Shown one piece after another: positions 20,017-31,206 of a stretch of 64,000 bases of DNA (positions within the stretch are counted from its first letter, which is position 1; each line of letters opens with the position of its first letter). The DNA is from Zygnema circumcarinatum (lineage: Eukaryota; Streptophyta; Zygnematophyceae; Zygnematales; Zygnemataceae), in assembly GCA_037447605.1 (NCBI GenBank), contig CM074821.1, forward strand, positions 26,290-90,289, written 5' to 3'. The notes under the pieces are model-generated. The model worked only from the letters and a program-made list of their open reading frames with translations, ran no database searches and was not told the DNA's origin. Position numbers and translations under genes: made by a program.

Positions 20017-20841
20017 ATGGCGACTTGCATGACAAGTCTGGGACTCACTTGTGCTCTTTTGCAGCCTTGGGAGCATCCAAGTCCTCACACCAGCAGGCTT
20101 CTACATGTTCCCTCGCTCGCTTCGAATCCGGAGTGCCGGGTTTCAGTGTCAGTAGTTTTTTTCCCGGAAAGATGTTTTTGGCGCAGAAAGAAGACAATGA
20201 CCGGGAGCCTCACAACTGTGTTGAGGCCTCTCCCTCAAGCCGAAACATTTCTCCATGTGACGGCAGCAGCGGGCGTTGACCTGAGCGTGAGTGAAGGCGC
20301 AGGACAGCCTGTCCTCAATGACGAGGACGCGGCACGAATTCGGGCCGAGGTTTCGCGCAAGATCAGGAAATGTGGAAAGGTAGGGAAGCTCAGTGAGGCT
20401 ATGGATACTATGAAGAAAATGCAGGCTGCAGGCGTAGCTCCGGATACCTTAGCAATTACAGCCCTGGTTGACTGCTGCGTCCGCTGTAACAATGTGTCCC
20501 TGGCAGAGCAAGTATTTAGCTCTATGTTTTGTGGAGATTTGAAGCCTGATGCTATTGCATTTGGAGTGCTATTGCGAGCATATGGAGCAACGAACCCTCC
20601 CCAATGGATGAGGATTCAACAGCTCCTCGCCCGCATGGAGTCTGATTATGGAGTGAAGTTGACTACAGCCACTTTTAACGAGTTGATTGAAATTTGTGCT
20701 CGAAACAATGATATTGCGAAGGGTATGGAGTTGCTGGAAAAGATGGAGGGCCTTCATTTAGAACCCGACTGGTTTACGTTTGAAGCGACTAAACGAAGGA
20801 GGACTTTGCGCTCACACCTTAAAAAAGTCTTTGGCAAATAG
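20017..20841 (+). CDS. pentatricopeptide repeat (PPR) protein, single exon
   Basis: Organelle RNA-binding protein of 274 residues, apparently intronless unlike its neighbours. The first 70 residues are basic, Ser-rich and low in acidic residues, consistent with a plastid or mitochondrial transit peptide. PPR-like helical pairs follow: LSEAMDTMKKMQAAGVAPD, VSLAEQVFSSMFCGDLKPD, IQQLLARMESDYGVKLTTAT and GMELLEKMEGLHLEPDWFTF. It ends in a short basic tail (RRRTLRSHLKKVFGK). With about four repeats it is short for the family and may act with a partner. Start choice: the first Met after upstream stops; a later Met within the transit region is possible. PPR proteins bind organelle transcripts; the target here cannot be told. 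Confidence 0.85.
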   Translation: MATCMTSLGLTCALLQPWEHPSPHTSRLLHVPSLASNPECRVSVSVVFFPERCFWRRKKTMTGSLTTVLRPLPQAETFLHVTAAAGVDLSVSEGAGQPVLNDEDAARIRAEVSRKIRKCGKVGKLSEAMDTMKKMQAAGVAPDTLAITALVDCCVRCNNVSLAEQVFSSMFCGDLKPDAIAFGVLLRAYGATNPPQWMRIQQLLARMESDYGVKLTTATFNELIEICARNNDIAKGMELLEKMEGLHLEPDWFTFEATKRRRTLRSHLKKVFGK

Positions 20842-21474
20842 CATCTTCAATTTCTAATCTTATTGATCTGCCTTTTGGTTCGCCATCATAATTCCTTCAG
20901 GCTTGGTTCATGCCTTTTGAAGCCATTGTTACATTTCTGAATATTTTCTGCCACCATACATATTTCTGATGCTGCTTTTGTGCAAACATCGATGTGCGCA
21001 ACTGTGCTGAAGAGAAAAGCGGACTATTGGCCCTGTGCTAAAAACCATAGTGGGTAACGTCCTTTACAGGCCCTAAACACGGCAATATGATTTAATTGAT
21101 TGGAACCACAGTTGGATGAGCTTCGGGTGGATTTTTGTAAGTGATTCTACAGAGGTGCGGTTGCATGTAGTTTGATATTTACCTCAGAGAATGAGGCCAC
21201 GTCACTGAAACAGCTTTAGGTTGAACGCTGGCAGCTATTTAAGCGAGCCCGTTACTGCAGCTTTCAGAGCTTTGACCGTATCTGCAGGTGCTGCTGCGCT
21301 GTCCCATATCCTCAACAACATGTACCATGAATGCACTGCCAGAAGCCTCATTCTCAGTGACCCATACACATACAGCAAGGCTAAGCTAAAAAATTGTATT
21401 CACAGTATTGGAGGCTCCAAAGGCTACCATACAGCAAACGATAATGCTTAATACGGATGAGTGGACAGCGGAAC
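20842..21474. other. intergenic, convergent 3' flanks
   Basis: 3' flank of the PPR gene (+) and of the gene at 21475-22849 (-). A green-algal type polyadenylation word TGTAA occurs near 21136. Small frames at 21221-21451 show no recognisable protein. Confidence 0.5.
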
Positions 21475-22849
21475 TTATGAATTCCCAGTGGCGCCTATCC
21501 CACTGTTTGGTTGCTCGAGTTCTGCCGCGTCTGGTGGCACCACAATCAAATTGACGATCGATGAAATGCTCTCTCTTTCAACGGAGGGGAACACTCCGGC
21601 CAGAGCTCTCTCCAGAAGGATTGAATCTGCCAAAGTGACACTCCTTGAACCCAGGCAGCACATGCAGACGGCTTCCAAGGCCTTCTGAGCGCGTGCAAGC
21701 ATTGGCACGTCCGGCAGCGCCAGTCCCGCCTTCGTTCTTCTCTGCATCTCCCCAAACTTGCCCTTCGGTCAGCTGAACGAGCCACTATAGAGCACTTCCA
21801 CAAGCTGACGATAGCTTGCAGACAATTGGAAGCATGGGGAAGTGCCCAAGTTCCCCTCGCTCATAGCTTTGCAGGCATGCCATTGGTCTGCTAGCAGATG
21901 ATAACGGCGTTCAGAGAACAACATAAATTTTGCCCTTCGCCACTGAAAACCCTAGAAGCCCACGATCAGCCCAAGGACTGTGTTCGCTAACGGCACTTGC
22001 CTGGAGACCCTCATCCATGAGCATGTCAAGACGATCCAGCTCGTACTCCATGTCCATACTGGCACGCATGCGCTTCGCACCCGTCATTATTTCTTCACTT
22101 TTTATTAGGCCTGCCCCAACGGCTGCTGCCCAGCACCAGAAGAGCAAGACCTGCTTCCTCGCCATCTGCATTCAAACAGACACCATTCAGCATGCAAATG
22201 CATGAGCCACTTGCTTTCAGCTTCTTCCAAAGTCAGAAGGCAGTGAGAACAGCAGACTAACCATGATCAACGCTGACTTAGTCATCTATGACTCATTCAA
22301 GAATTAGGACAGTAACAATTTCAACTAAAAGTTGAAATTTGCGTTGAGATTAAAGGCTTAGAGCTAGAAACCCTTCCGATACACTCTGAGAAGTCTGACC
22401 TTGCCATGGCGAGCCTCAAGCTCCATCATGGCCTTCGCCGCCTCCTGTGACAGGTTCTTGTCAATGCGGCTGCAGAACTCCGAGTAGCGCAGTCGGTCAG
22501 TTCCGACGCCGCCCTCGTCGCTGAAAAGCCGCGAAAGGAGGCCCACTATGGGCAGACCTCCCTGCACCTTCTTGAAAAAAGAAGCCACGGGCCCGGACTT
22601 CGGTTCCTCGTTGTAAGCCCTAATCCCGAGAGAGCAGCCGCCATAGCTCCGCAATGACAGCTTGACCGCGGCGAAGCGGTCGTCCGCAGGCGCAGGCAGG
22701 CGAGGCCCTCGCCTCGCGAGCAGCGCGACCGCCGCAAGCTGCGCTCCGCCTCCCGCGCCTCGCCGATGGAGAGGGAGAGGGAGAGGGCGAGGGAGAGGGA
22801 GAGGGGCCGGCTTCAGCGCAACCGCAGTCCCGTGCATGGCCGCCCGCAC
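21475..22849 (-). CDS. probable plastid-targeted conserved protein with a membrane-like segment
   Basis: Three exons: 22400-22849, 22001-22165 and 21475-21741, all in phase, giving 293 residues. The N-terminus is Ala/Pro/Leu/Arg-rich with a coded PLPLPRPLPLPLH repeat, consistent with a plastid transit peptide. The mature part reads PVASFFKKVQGGLPIVGLLS, FSDEGGVGTDRLRYSEFCSR, then a hydrophobic stretch VLLFWCWAAAVGAGLIKSEE, a charged MDMEYELDRLDML helix and LEAVCMCCLGS. I cannot name it firmly; a green-lineage photosystem assembly factor family is one hypothesis to test. The second intron has a GC donor (gcaagt just below 22001). Alternative start at 22837. Confidence 0.65.
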
Positions 22850-23157
22850 CCGCAGAAGGTGCCACGCGGCGCGGGGAGGGCAGCTCTCCGCACGTGCCGC
22901 TCAGCGAGGGGCGAGGCGGAGGGGGGCGGAGGGGGCAGCGCCGCTGGCGGGCGGGCGCCACGTGTGCTCGCCCGCCCGGGGGGGCCGCGGGCGGGCGCCG
23001 CCACGTGGAGGTCGGAGGGCGGGCGCCACGCGGCGGAACGGAACGGAACGGAACGGAACGGGCACGCGCTGCGTCGGAGCGCGGGGCGGCCTCCCTCCCT
23101 CCCTCCCTACCTCCCTCCCGCGTGCGCGTTAGGGTTAGAGCAGGAGCAGGGGCTGCC
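22850..23157. promoter_or_regulatory. short divergent promoter between plastid protein and TRAPPC12 genes
   Basis: Very GC-rich; contains five GGAAC units (about 23036-23060) and a CCCT run (about 23090-23118). GTAC words seen upstream of the other genes are absent. The overlapping plus-strand frames are low complexity. Confidence 0.4.
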
Positions 23158-26100
23158 ATGGCCGCCATGGACACGCTCGACTACGCCATCCCCTCGCCGT
23201 CCGCCCCCGCCTCGTCCTCCTCGCTTCCCTCGCTGGCGGGCACCTTCCCCTCCTTCTCGTCCGCGGCATGGGGGCTTTTCCAGAGCGCGGAGCAGAGCGC
23301 GGAGGGCCATCCCCTCATGGACGAGCAGCCGCGCCAGGACGGCGGAGCCGCGGCATTCTCCGTTCCAGGTGCAGGCGGGGACAGCGCGCCAGCCGCCTCG
23401 GGAGACGAAGCGCAGCAGACCGCCAGCACGAGCCCCTTTTCGCAGCCAAGCGGGCCTCACTATCGACGTGTTTCAAGCCAGGAAGTTGCGACTTCTCTGG
23501 AAGGCCTTCGCATTCTCGCAGTGCGCGCCCTAACTTTAACTCCTTTATCAACAACCTTTTTCTTTTGCTTGACCTGTGGTTGCATAGCTACAAGTATGCA
23601 TACAGTTACGGTGAGAGGAACACACAAGTTGACTGCATTCAGCGCAAATGCGGAGCTGCAGGATTTTAGATCGACCAAATTTGGAACTGCAAAATAAGAT
23701 GCACCTTCGAGAAAATCCAATGAGGCTGTCAGGCTTGCTGCTTTTGTCCTGCTTGCCAAAATCTGGCTTTCTGCTCAGGAAAGGAACTAATATAATAGCT
23801 AGTGCGCTTTGTTTGGTATCACAGTTGGTGCATATTCATCTTCTGTGGTTCTACAGCAGGCGTTAGCAATTCATTGTGGCTGGTGGGAGCGCTGCTGCAG
23901 AGACAAGGGTCGTGGAGGGCTATTGTGGAGAAGGTGAAGGCTGCGAAAAAAGGATCGAGTTTGGAGCAGCATCTCGCCTTCCAAGCATACCATGTGTTGA
24001 GTCTGCTCAAGCTGCGTATGTACGGTGCTGCAGCAGATGAGCTTCGAGCTCTTGGGAGTCTGGATTCTCCTGAATATCGTTACGAGTCTCATCCACAGCT
24101 ATTTTTGGGAAAAACAGGTACAAGAAAGGTCCCATGACGCAAGCTTTGGGCATCTGGAATGTCAGCGCGTTCTGCAACGTGGCTTTTTGGAATTGCTCTA
24201 GCATTCAATAACCTAGATATAGAGGTTGGTGCAGGCTCTATGGTGCCTTTTGCCCTTCGGTGGCTGCACGCAGAATTGCCACTTCGGATGGGCCGAATAG
24301 GAAGCAGCATTGAGCGCTTATATAGCCTCTTGGATTACTGCAATAGACAGGTGACTCTTATGCCCATGTTCTCAGATTAGTCTTTTGAGGACTTTTTGTC
24401 CTAAGGTGGTGTAGTGCAGCCAATGATTTTTTTCAAGGTGTTTGTCGAATCGAAATCAAGTCGGTACCTCCAGACGTCTCAGTATCCGGAGATACTTCAG
24501 CTCAATTTCTTGTTGCGGTTGCAAATACTTTTACTTGTCTACTGCTGCTGCATCCCGCTGATTACTGGTGACGGCTCTGACTTGTGCCCATCGGCAATGG
24601 GAATGGCACAGATCGACATATTATCGGGACAAGCTTCAGATGCTGATAGTTTGGCCAAAGGTTCTGACGATGGACTTACAGTGGTACGCTCAGGTGGACG
24701 GCCTGGTGCTCCGCCTGTGAGCACTGGAGGAGGGGCTACCTCCTCTGGAGAGTTGCCTTCTAGTGGGGCAGGGCCGTCGGAGCATTTTCCTGGCCACCTT
24801 TCTCCTATGCCTCCACTGTCTGATCGTCCGCCTCCGTCTCCTCCACCGCCATCAGCAAGTGATCAAGATGGTGACGTGGCAGTAGGGGGTGGGGCTTCTC
24901 GAGAAAGTTGGCAGCCTACAGGGCGCTCGTCTCAGGAGCCAGCATCTGCTGCAGACATTTTGGAGGGCCTTCTTTCTGGAACAAGTTTGGGAAGCTCCTT
25001 CTTGGCTGATGGCAGAATGGCAGCTTCGCCTATGATCCAAGAGCAGCAATTGCCAGCCCCGGGTCCACTTGTTGGTGGTGAGAAGTCTAGGCAAGCCGCA
25101 GAAAAGCATGGGGATGACGAGTTCTCAGACCTGTCTGGTGGAGGGACTCCGAAGGGGCCTTGCTTGGGAAAGAGTGGGCCAGATAACCTGCAAGCGGGCA
25201 GAGGTTTTGAGGGAGTTTTTGAGCTGGGGGAGTTGTCTCCTGCTGACGACAGTGAAAACTTGTTCCAGTTTCGAGAAAGCGATAGTGAAGCTCGGGCTCC
25301 TGCTACTAGCAGTGATGTCGACAGAAAGTCCGAGCCACATTGTGCAGAAGTTATTGGTACAAAAGATGTAGTTGGAAATAAAGAACAATTTGCTGGCTGT
25401 AGAAGAGGAAGGGGATTGGTAGAGAGATGGAGGCGACGGCATGAAGCAGTTCTCCATGCTGTGATAAGCCTCCATATGGGACAGCGCGATTTTTTGGTAG
25501 TCCTTCAGTGGCTGGAATGGCTGGCACGCCGGAGGCCGTGGGATTTCGAGTTGTTGTCAAAGTACGGCCTTGTGCAGCTGCAAATGGGGGATTTGCAAGG
25601 AGCGCAGGCCACCTTCACGCGGGTGGAGGCGTTGGCTAATGCAAACAATGGGGGCGTGTTGGATCGCCGCACAAAAGCATTTCTGTTCCGGAACCGCGGG
25701 CTGCTCCTCTTTGCTCTTAAACGATATGCAGCAGCCCTTGTGGAGTTCAATGGAGCCCTTGCAGAGGACCCGACTGATCATGTGGCAGCTAATAATAAGG
25801 TGACAAGGCTCCCTGGGATGCATTTGTTTAAATCAGAACTTGTTCTGCATTTATATTCCTACAGCTGCCTTCTTTGTTTCATGGGACTTTCCCTGACTTT
25901 TCGTCTTATGAGCACTTCCTTTTTGACTTATCATAGCTTTTATCTGCTGGCCTTGCCTCCGCCCGCCCCTGCCTCTCCCGATGCGAGCGCTTACATTGTG
26001 GGGGGGTGCAGGCGCTGTGTCTGATGTACTCGCGCGACCTGGTGGGCGCCATCGCGGCGCTGGAGGAGGCGCTGCAGAGCGGTCCCCTGAGCACGCTGAA

Positions 26101-26236
26101 CGAGACGCTGGTGCTAAACCTTTGCAGCATGTACGAGCTGGCGGCTGCGAACAGCGCGCAGACTAAGCGCACGCTCAGCAGCTGGCTGGCCCGCCTCGCC
26201 CCTGACGACTTTGACCTCATGTGCACACGCCTTTGA
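23158..26236 (+). CDS. TRAPPC12: trafficking protein particle complex subunit 12 (TRAPPC12), TPR protein
   Basis: Subunit of the TRAPP vesicle-tethering complex in the early secretory pathway. Exons: 23158-23520, 23901-24117, 24235-24350, about 24438 (or as late as 24501) to 25799, and 26012-26236, in phase. Conserved family stretches: LEGLRILA joined to RQGSWRAIVEKVKAAK, AADELRALGSLDSPEYRYES, SMVPFALRWLHAELPLRMG, ERLYSLLDYCNRQ, HAVISLHMGQRDF, KYGLVQLQMGDLQGAQATF, ALCLMYSRDLVGAI, ETLVLNLCSMYEL, and the C-terminal LARLAPDDFDLMCTRL. TPR-like helices dominate the second half. An insert of about 300 Ser/Gly/Pro/Asp-rich residues in exon 4 (24500-25420) separates NRQ from ERWRRRHEAVLHAV; plant relatives have only a short linker there. 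A TGTAAA word near 26495 may be the poly(A) signal. Confidence 0.9.
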
Positions 26237-26872
26237 GCGGGAGAGACTTGGCTTAAGATTTGAGACAGTAGTCGCAGTCATTCTGTCCGCCAGCCTCGCT
26301 TTCCTGGAAGAAGTCTGGTTTTTAAAGCACGTGTGAATTCTGCCTGTGAGCCTTTGGTTGTGTCGGAGTTGCAGCTGATGCACAAGCTCGAGTCTGCTTT
26401 CATGTTGGACATGTGTCTGTTTGTCCAGCTGCTGCCTCCAATGCACACTGTAGAAGCCATCAGGTCAAGAGCCAGAAATAATTTGGAGACGTTGTAAAAT
26501 GGCAGGATTGCCAGGCCGAGTCCACAAAATCGTTTTGGAGCAAAAACTGGAATGAGGTCTCAATGGACCGGCAACATCCGCCCTGCGCTTGCCCCGCACG
26601 GCGTCAAGATTGAATGGGAGCAGAGCATGTCCTGTAATGCAATGGCACATAGGCGATGTGGCGAACGCAGGGAGTGAGGGGAGGCTTCTGCGCGCAGCTC
26701 ACTCGCTCCGCCCGCCTCCTGCGCCTCAGTAAACTCACACCGGTCATTTGTTGGTCGTTGTGTTGTGTGGAGCTGCCAACCTCCAGCTCTCCCACGCAAG
26801 GGCGGACAGAGGAGTGGCAGATGCGAATCGATGACCAAACCATGAATGCCATGAAGCGCTGCTTGAAGCGTG
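26237..26872. other. convergent intergenic region
   Basis: 3' flanks of TRAPPC12 (+) and the nucleotide-sugar transporter (-). The TGTAAA word at about 26495 is the only signal I can point to. The short frames here show no family resemblance. Confidence 0.5.
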
Positions 26873-29800
26873 TCACATCACGGCCACTGCTCTGGGAGGG
26901 ACAGAAGTCGGCAGGAGCGGCTCATCTGGCGCATGCTTCAACTTCTTCGCCTTCTCAGTGTACTTTGCATATGAGTACCATACGCCTCCGCACGAGTTGA
27001 TGGCGAGCCCGGTAACGTTCAGCGCGTGCATTGGCACCCCTCCGAGGACGAAGAACCCCAAAGCCTGCACCCGCGAATGACGCAGCACAAGCACTTCAGC
27101 TCAGAGGGAGTTGTTGGCACAGCAAACACAATCAGGCAGCCGCACGCTTTAGAAGGGCAACATTTGATGAACCAAGGTCCAAGTCATCGCCTTTGACAGG
27201 GCATTTCACGCAACATGTACTTTTGGCCCGAAATCCAGCATGCACGCATGGGGTGCATGGCACCCCCGCGACTATGAGCGTGTCAGGCGATGGATGTCGG
27301 CATGCATAACGAGAGAATGATAAAGGGACCACATTGCATGGAGGGCTTCTGTGCCGCTGTTATTGCTTCCTTTATTTCTGTTTCTGATGTTTCTCTAGAA
27401 GTGTGTCATGCAACAAGATCATCGTGCACTGCAAGCAAGACAAATGTCCAGGTATGACATTGCTTGTGTTGTCTTGAGGTCAACAATTGCAGGGAATTTA
27501 TATGTTCTTTTCAGGATGCCGTTACCTTTTTGCATTTGTTCTCTAATCCAAGCATTCTTCATCTACGTCAGAAGCAGACATGTGGTGAACTGGACAAATT
27601 TTGCATCGTCTAGATCAATTAGGGCACCCACTCACCGTGGAAAAAACTCCTTTCAGGACGCCGACAATGGTGGTGGTGAGCGCGGAGTTCCGCATGGTGC
27701 AGAGGAACATGGTGTAGTTGAGGAGGATGCCCGTCACCAGCGATGATGCGACCGCCAGAGCAAACGCCGGAGAGTTTGAACACTGCACAGCAGAACCCGT
27801 CCAGATGAGTGCGGTTGCATGCTTTCGGTGTGCGCTTATGCCAACTTCACACAAGACCTGCAGCTCTATCATGTAAACTGGTTGAAGAACGTTGGAAAAG
27901 CAGCGGAGGTCGAGGTGGTCTGGCAGCTACTCTATCCAAATGCTGAAGTACACAAACCACTCGGCTATGTGTCACAGAAACAAACGACTGAGGCAAGTGG
28001 ACCCTTGAATCAAAGCGCCAGATTTGCTGCAAAGAAGCTTTATGAAAATTGCTGGAAATTTCCTCCTGTAGGTGACGCGTACCCGCAGTACAAGCTCAGG
28101 AAAAGATTTGGCTGCCTCTCCTGAAAAGAGAAGAATGGCTGAGAGCACGGGTAGAGATAGAATCGAATTGTAAAGCATGACTTCTGTGCTGGATAGGCCA
28201 TCCTCAGCTCCTGTTTTCTCCACCAGAACCAAATACGCGGTCTGATCACACCCACATCCGGCCCGAACCACTCTGCAAGCTCTGATTAACGTCAAACATT
28301 TCAAGCAAGCAGCTATACGCATGTCATGCCTTCCCCCAAAGGAAGCTGCTTGTGCTTAACGAGAGAAGGCATTACCCAGAGACAAACCTGAAAGAAAACG
28401 GAAGCGAGAGCCATGATATAGCCCTGCGGGTCAAAGCTGAAGTCACCAAGAGCAGCGATGACGCAGCCCACGGCGATGAGCACCACTGACAGGGTCACCT
28501 GCCAACCCGCTCTCCGCCGTCTGTATCAGTCTCTTCTCCACTCTCCAAGGAACTTCTCAGTCCACACTATCAACATGGTAGTCAAAAGAAAATCTCACAC
28601 GTGCAAGCAAAGCAACCTTTCCCGCACCCAGCAACTCCAAAAGAAGTGCAAGTGAACCATCACTTAAGACCTCTCGCCCTCGAAGAATTTTAGGCAACAT
28701 GTTGCCGGAGAAAGATAAGATTTTAAGAACACAGACTTGGGAGCAGTTGGTCAATGTCACATCCGAAAGACACGCACCTGCAATGATGGCTTTTTCTTGC
28801 CTGTGAAGAAGCCTGCCACAAGAACTGCCATGGGTGTGAGCCGCTTGAGAGCAATGTACATGGGGATGTTGATGCCGTTCAGACTGGCGAGGGCGAAGGC
28901 CACATTGGCATTATAGAAGAAGGAGAGCGGCATCAGCCTCCTCGCCGTCCTTGTGTCCCACGGCCGCACGGGAAACAGTCGGAGGGCGCCGCCGAGCTGA
29001 ATGAGCAACGCAGATACGGCCATCTGCAGCACATTCCACATATCGCTCCCCGTCACACATCCCGAGAAGCACAAGCAAATAGTCTCTGATTTCCGTCCAA
29101 CATCTTTGACCAATGCAGCTAGCTGAACGCAGACAAGACGCTCTACAAATTTTCCAGGGCGACGAAGCAGTTTTTTCTCCTTGGAAGCACCCATTTCTGT
29201 AAACGAACGGCAGAAACAGGGCATACCTGTAAGGTAAGAAGGGTGATGGAGTATTTATATTGCATAAGTAAGCCCTTGTTGAGGAAGACCATGGTCAGAG
29301 ATGTCAGGCCATAAGATATTGCTGCCAGAAGACTGTCAATGGTTTCCCCAAATCAGCAGTGAATGGTAGGCATCTTTGAAGGTACCAAAACACGTACAAG
29401 AGGGAAGCGACTCAGAGGGAAAGCATGAGGTCAAACTAATGAAATCATGACTGCAAAAAAAAACCAATGAGACGGAATGCAGACAGAGTATCCATGTTGC
29501 CAGCCAGAAGAGGACTGAATTTTCTCTTTGCGCAAGAAGATTGCAACAGCAAATTATGCAAACCCAAGTTAAAACGGGACTTCGCCGATAACCTGTGACA
29601 CTTGCAGCAAGATAGGGCACCTCAGAAATACAAGAATACTATAGCACGCTCCTGGCCCTGGTCCTTTCGTGTATGAAAACTTTAAAATGCAGACGTTGGA
29701 GATGTACAATTGAATCCGAAAAGTGCTCAGCTTTAACAGCACATTGCATGCTTGCCATGTCGATAAGCCAAATGACAAAGCTTGACATTACAGCCGTAAT

Positions 29801-30160
29801 CAATCTAGGCCGCTACGATTGGGGGGGGTCAGTTGGGGTTAGCTTTGGCCTAAAGATAGAGAGTGGCAAGCGCGATCACTAATGCAATACGGATTAGTTC
29901 AAGCACGCGCCGTTTCCCGTTCCTCTCATGCATTGGACTTGAGATGAGGGGAGAGGGGTGGGTGCGGACTTGAGAGCCTGCGTGGGAGGAAACCTCATCC
30001 GCTTCACAAGCGGATGTTCCTCATCCGAAGTGACCTCCTCCGCCTGCTCTGAAAACTTTGGGCTCTGGCGAACGCCATCTTCCCTGGACCGCACTGGTCG
30101 AGCGCTTGCTCGCCCGTGCAGACTCATGGCGATGGTTGCAGGCTGCTCAGCTGTTTGCAA
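26873..30160 (-). CDS. nucleotide-sugar transporter of the drug/metabolite (SLC35-like) superfamily
   Basis: Golgi or ER antiporter that imports a UDP- or GDP-sugar in exchange for the nucleoside monophosphate. Seven exons in phase: 29994-30160, 29227-29332, 28778-29023, 28388-28498, 28083-28241, 27636-27782, 26873-27064, giving 375 residues. A hydrophilic N-terminal tail (TSDEEHPLVKRM) leads into about ten hydrophobic segments: LLAAISYGLTSLTMVFLNKG, QMAVSALLIQLGG, ASLNGINIPMYIALKR, VVLIAVGCVIAALGDF, VMLYNSILSLPVLSAILLFS, ASSLVTGILLNYTMFLCTM, and LGFFVLGGVPMHALNVTGL with the family-typical GGVWYSYAKYTEKAKK. NSALTTTIVGVLKGVFST is the signature before the last exon. It resembles plant transporters of the UDP-GlcNAc/UGNT1-like group; substrate remains inference. 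Start could also be 30127. Confidence 0.85.
29996..30016. repeat. perfect 9-base inverted repeat
   Basis: CATCCGCTT and AAGCGGATG flank a three-base loop at the end of transporter exon 1, touching its splice donor. Confidence 0.7.
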
Positions 30161-30579
30161 TTAGAACGCAGGCTTTCCCTGCGAACCACTGGGTGACAAT
30201 GTCGATTTCAGACCCCAATTCAAACCCGACGTTGAGGGTTCTGGTTTAACGCATTGTCCAAACCCCGCTGCTGTTGAGGATTTGACAACAATTCTCTCTG
30301 AAGCTATGATAAGAAACCTTGAAGTTGACTGATTTCCATTACATAAAAGCCTCGCCAGGAGAGCATAGGAGCTGCGCTGAATGCCAGTGGGGTGATGGAA
30401 CGACCTGACACTCGTCAATGTCTTGGTGAACGCAACGCACACGCAGCATGACCCGCAAACCGTCCTCCAGAAAAACTTCTGAGCAGCTTCTCGTGCCCGC
30501 GCATCCTCAGGCGATCCACTGAAGCGTGGCATTCACCGGCTGCGCCGCATTCTCATTCGCATTGTCATTTCCTCTCCCA

Positions 30580-30622
30580 CTCCCTCCCTCCCTCCCTTCC
30601 TCCCTCCCTCCCTCCCTCCCGC
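30580..30622. repeat. (CCCT)n tract
   Basis: About ten CCCT units with one CCTT interruption, in the upstream region of the nucleotide-sugar transporter. Confidence 0.9.
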
Positions 30623-31162
30623 TCGCAGGAGCCGCGAACCGCATTTCCCTCGCCCTCGCCCTCCAGCAGGCGGGAGCGGCATCCCGCGGCCGTACATGTC
30701 CATCCGTACATAAGTACTGTACTGTACCGACGCGCGGTACGGTCACAGGCGTACGGCGTGAGCAGCACGCACACCCAGGGCGGGGAGGGGAGGGGAGGCG
30801 GGCCAGATGAGGGTGAGGAAGGAAGGAAGGAAAGAAGGAAGGACGGCCCAAGCGGAGGCGGGCGCGTGCCCCAAGCAGGGCCGCGGGGAGCTGGATGAAT
30901 GAGTCTACTTTGCGGCCTGCAGTCGAGCATCTTCCAGTTGCGCGTCACCGCCCCTGCACAGTGCTCGATTTGATAGGCACTATGCCTGGCATTGGTCTTC
31001 CGACGGCTGGCCGCCCGCTAGCAAGCGAGTGAGCGCGGCGCGTCGGAGGAGGGCGGGCGGAAGCGCAGAGAGAGGCGCCCGTTCGTCGCGCGGGGAGGGG
31101 CTGTGAGCGCTCGCTCGCTCACTCGCTCTCGGCATCATAACCATCGCGGCGCAGTGCAGTGC

Positions 31163-31206
31163 CGGGAGGGAGGGAGGGAGGGAGGGAGGGAGGGGGGGGG
31201 GGGGGA
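31163..31206. repeat. (GGGA)n followed by a G run
   Basis: Seven or so GGGA units run into about 14 consecutive Gs. Strong G-quadruplex potential on the plus strand. Confidence 0.9.
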
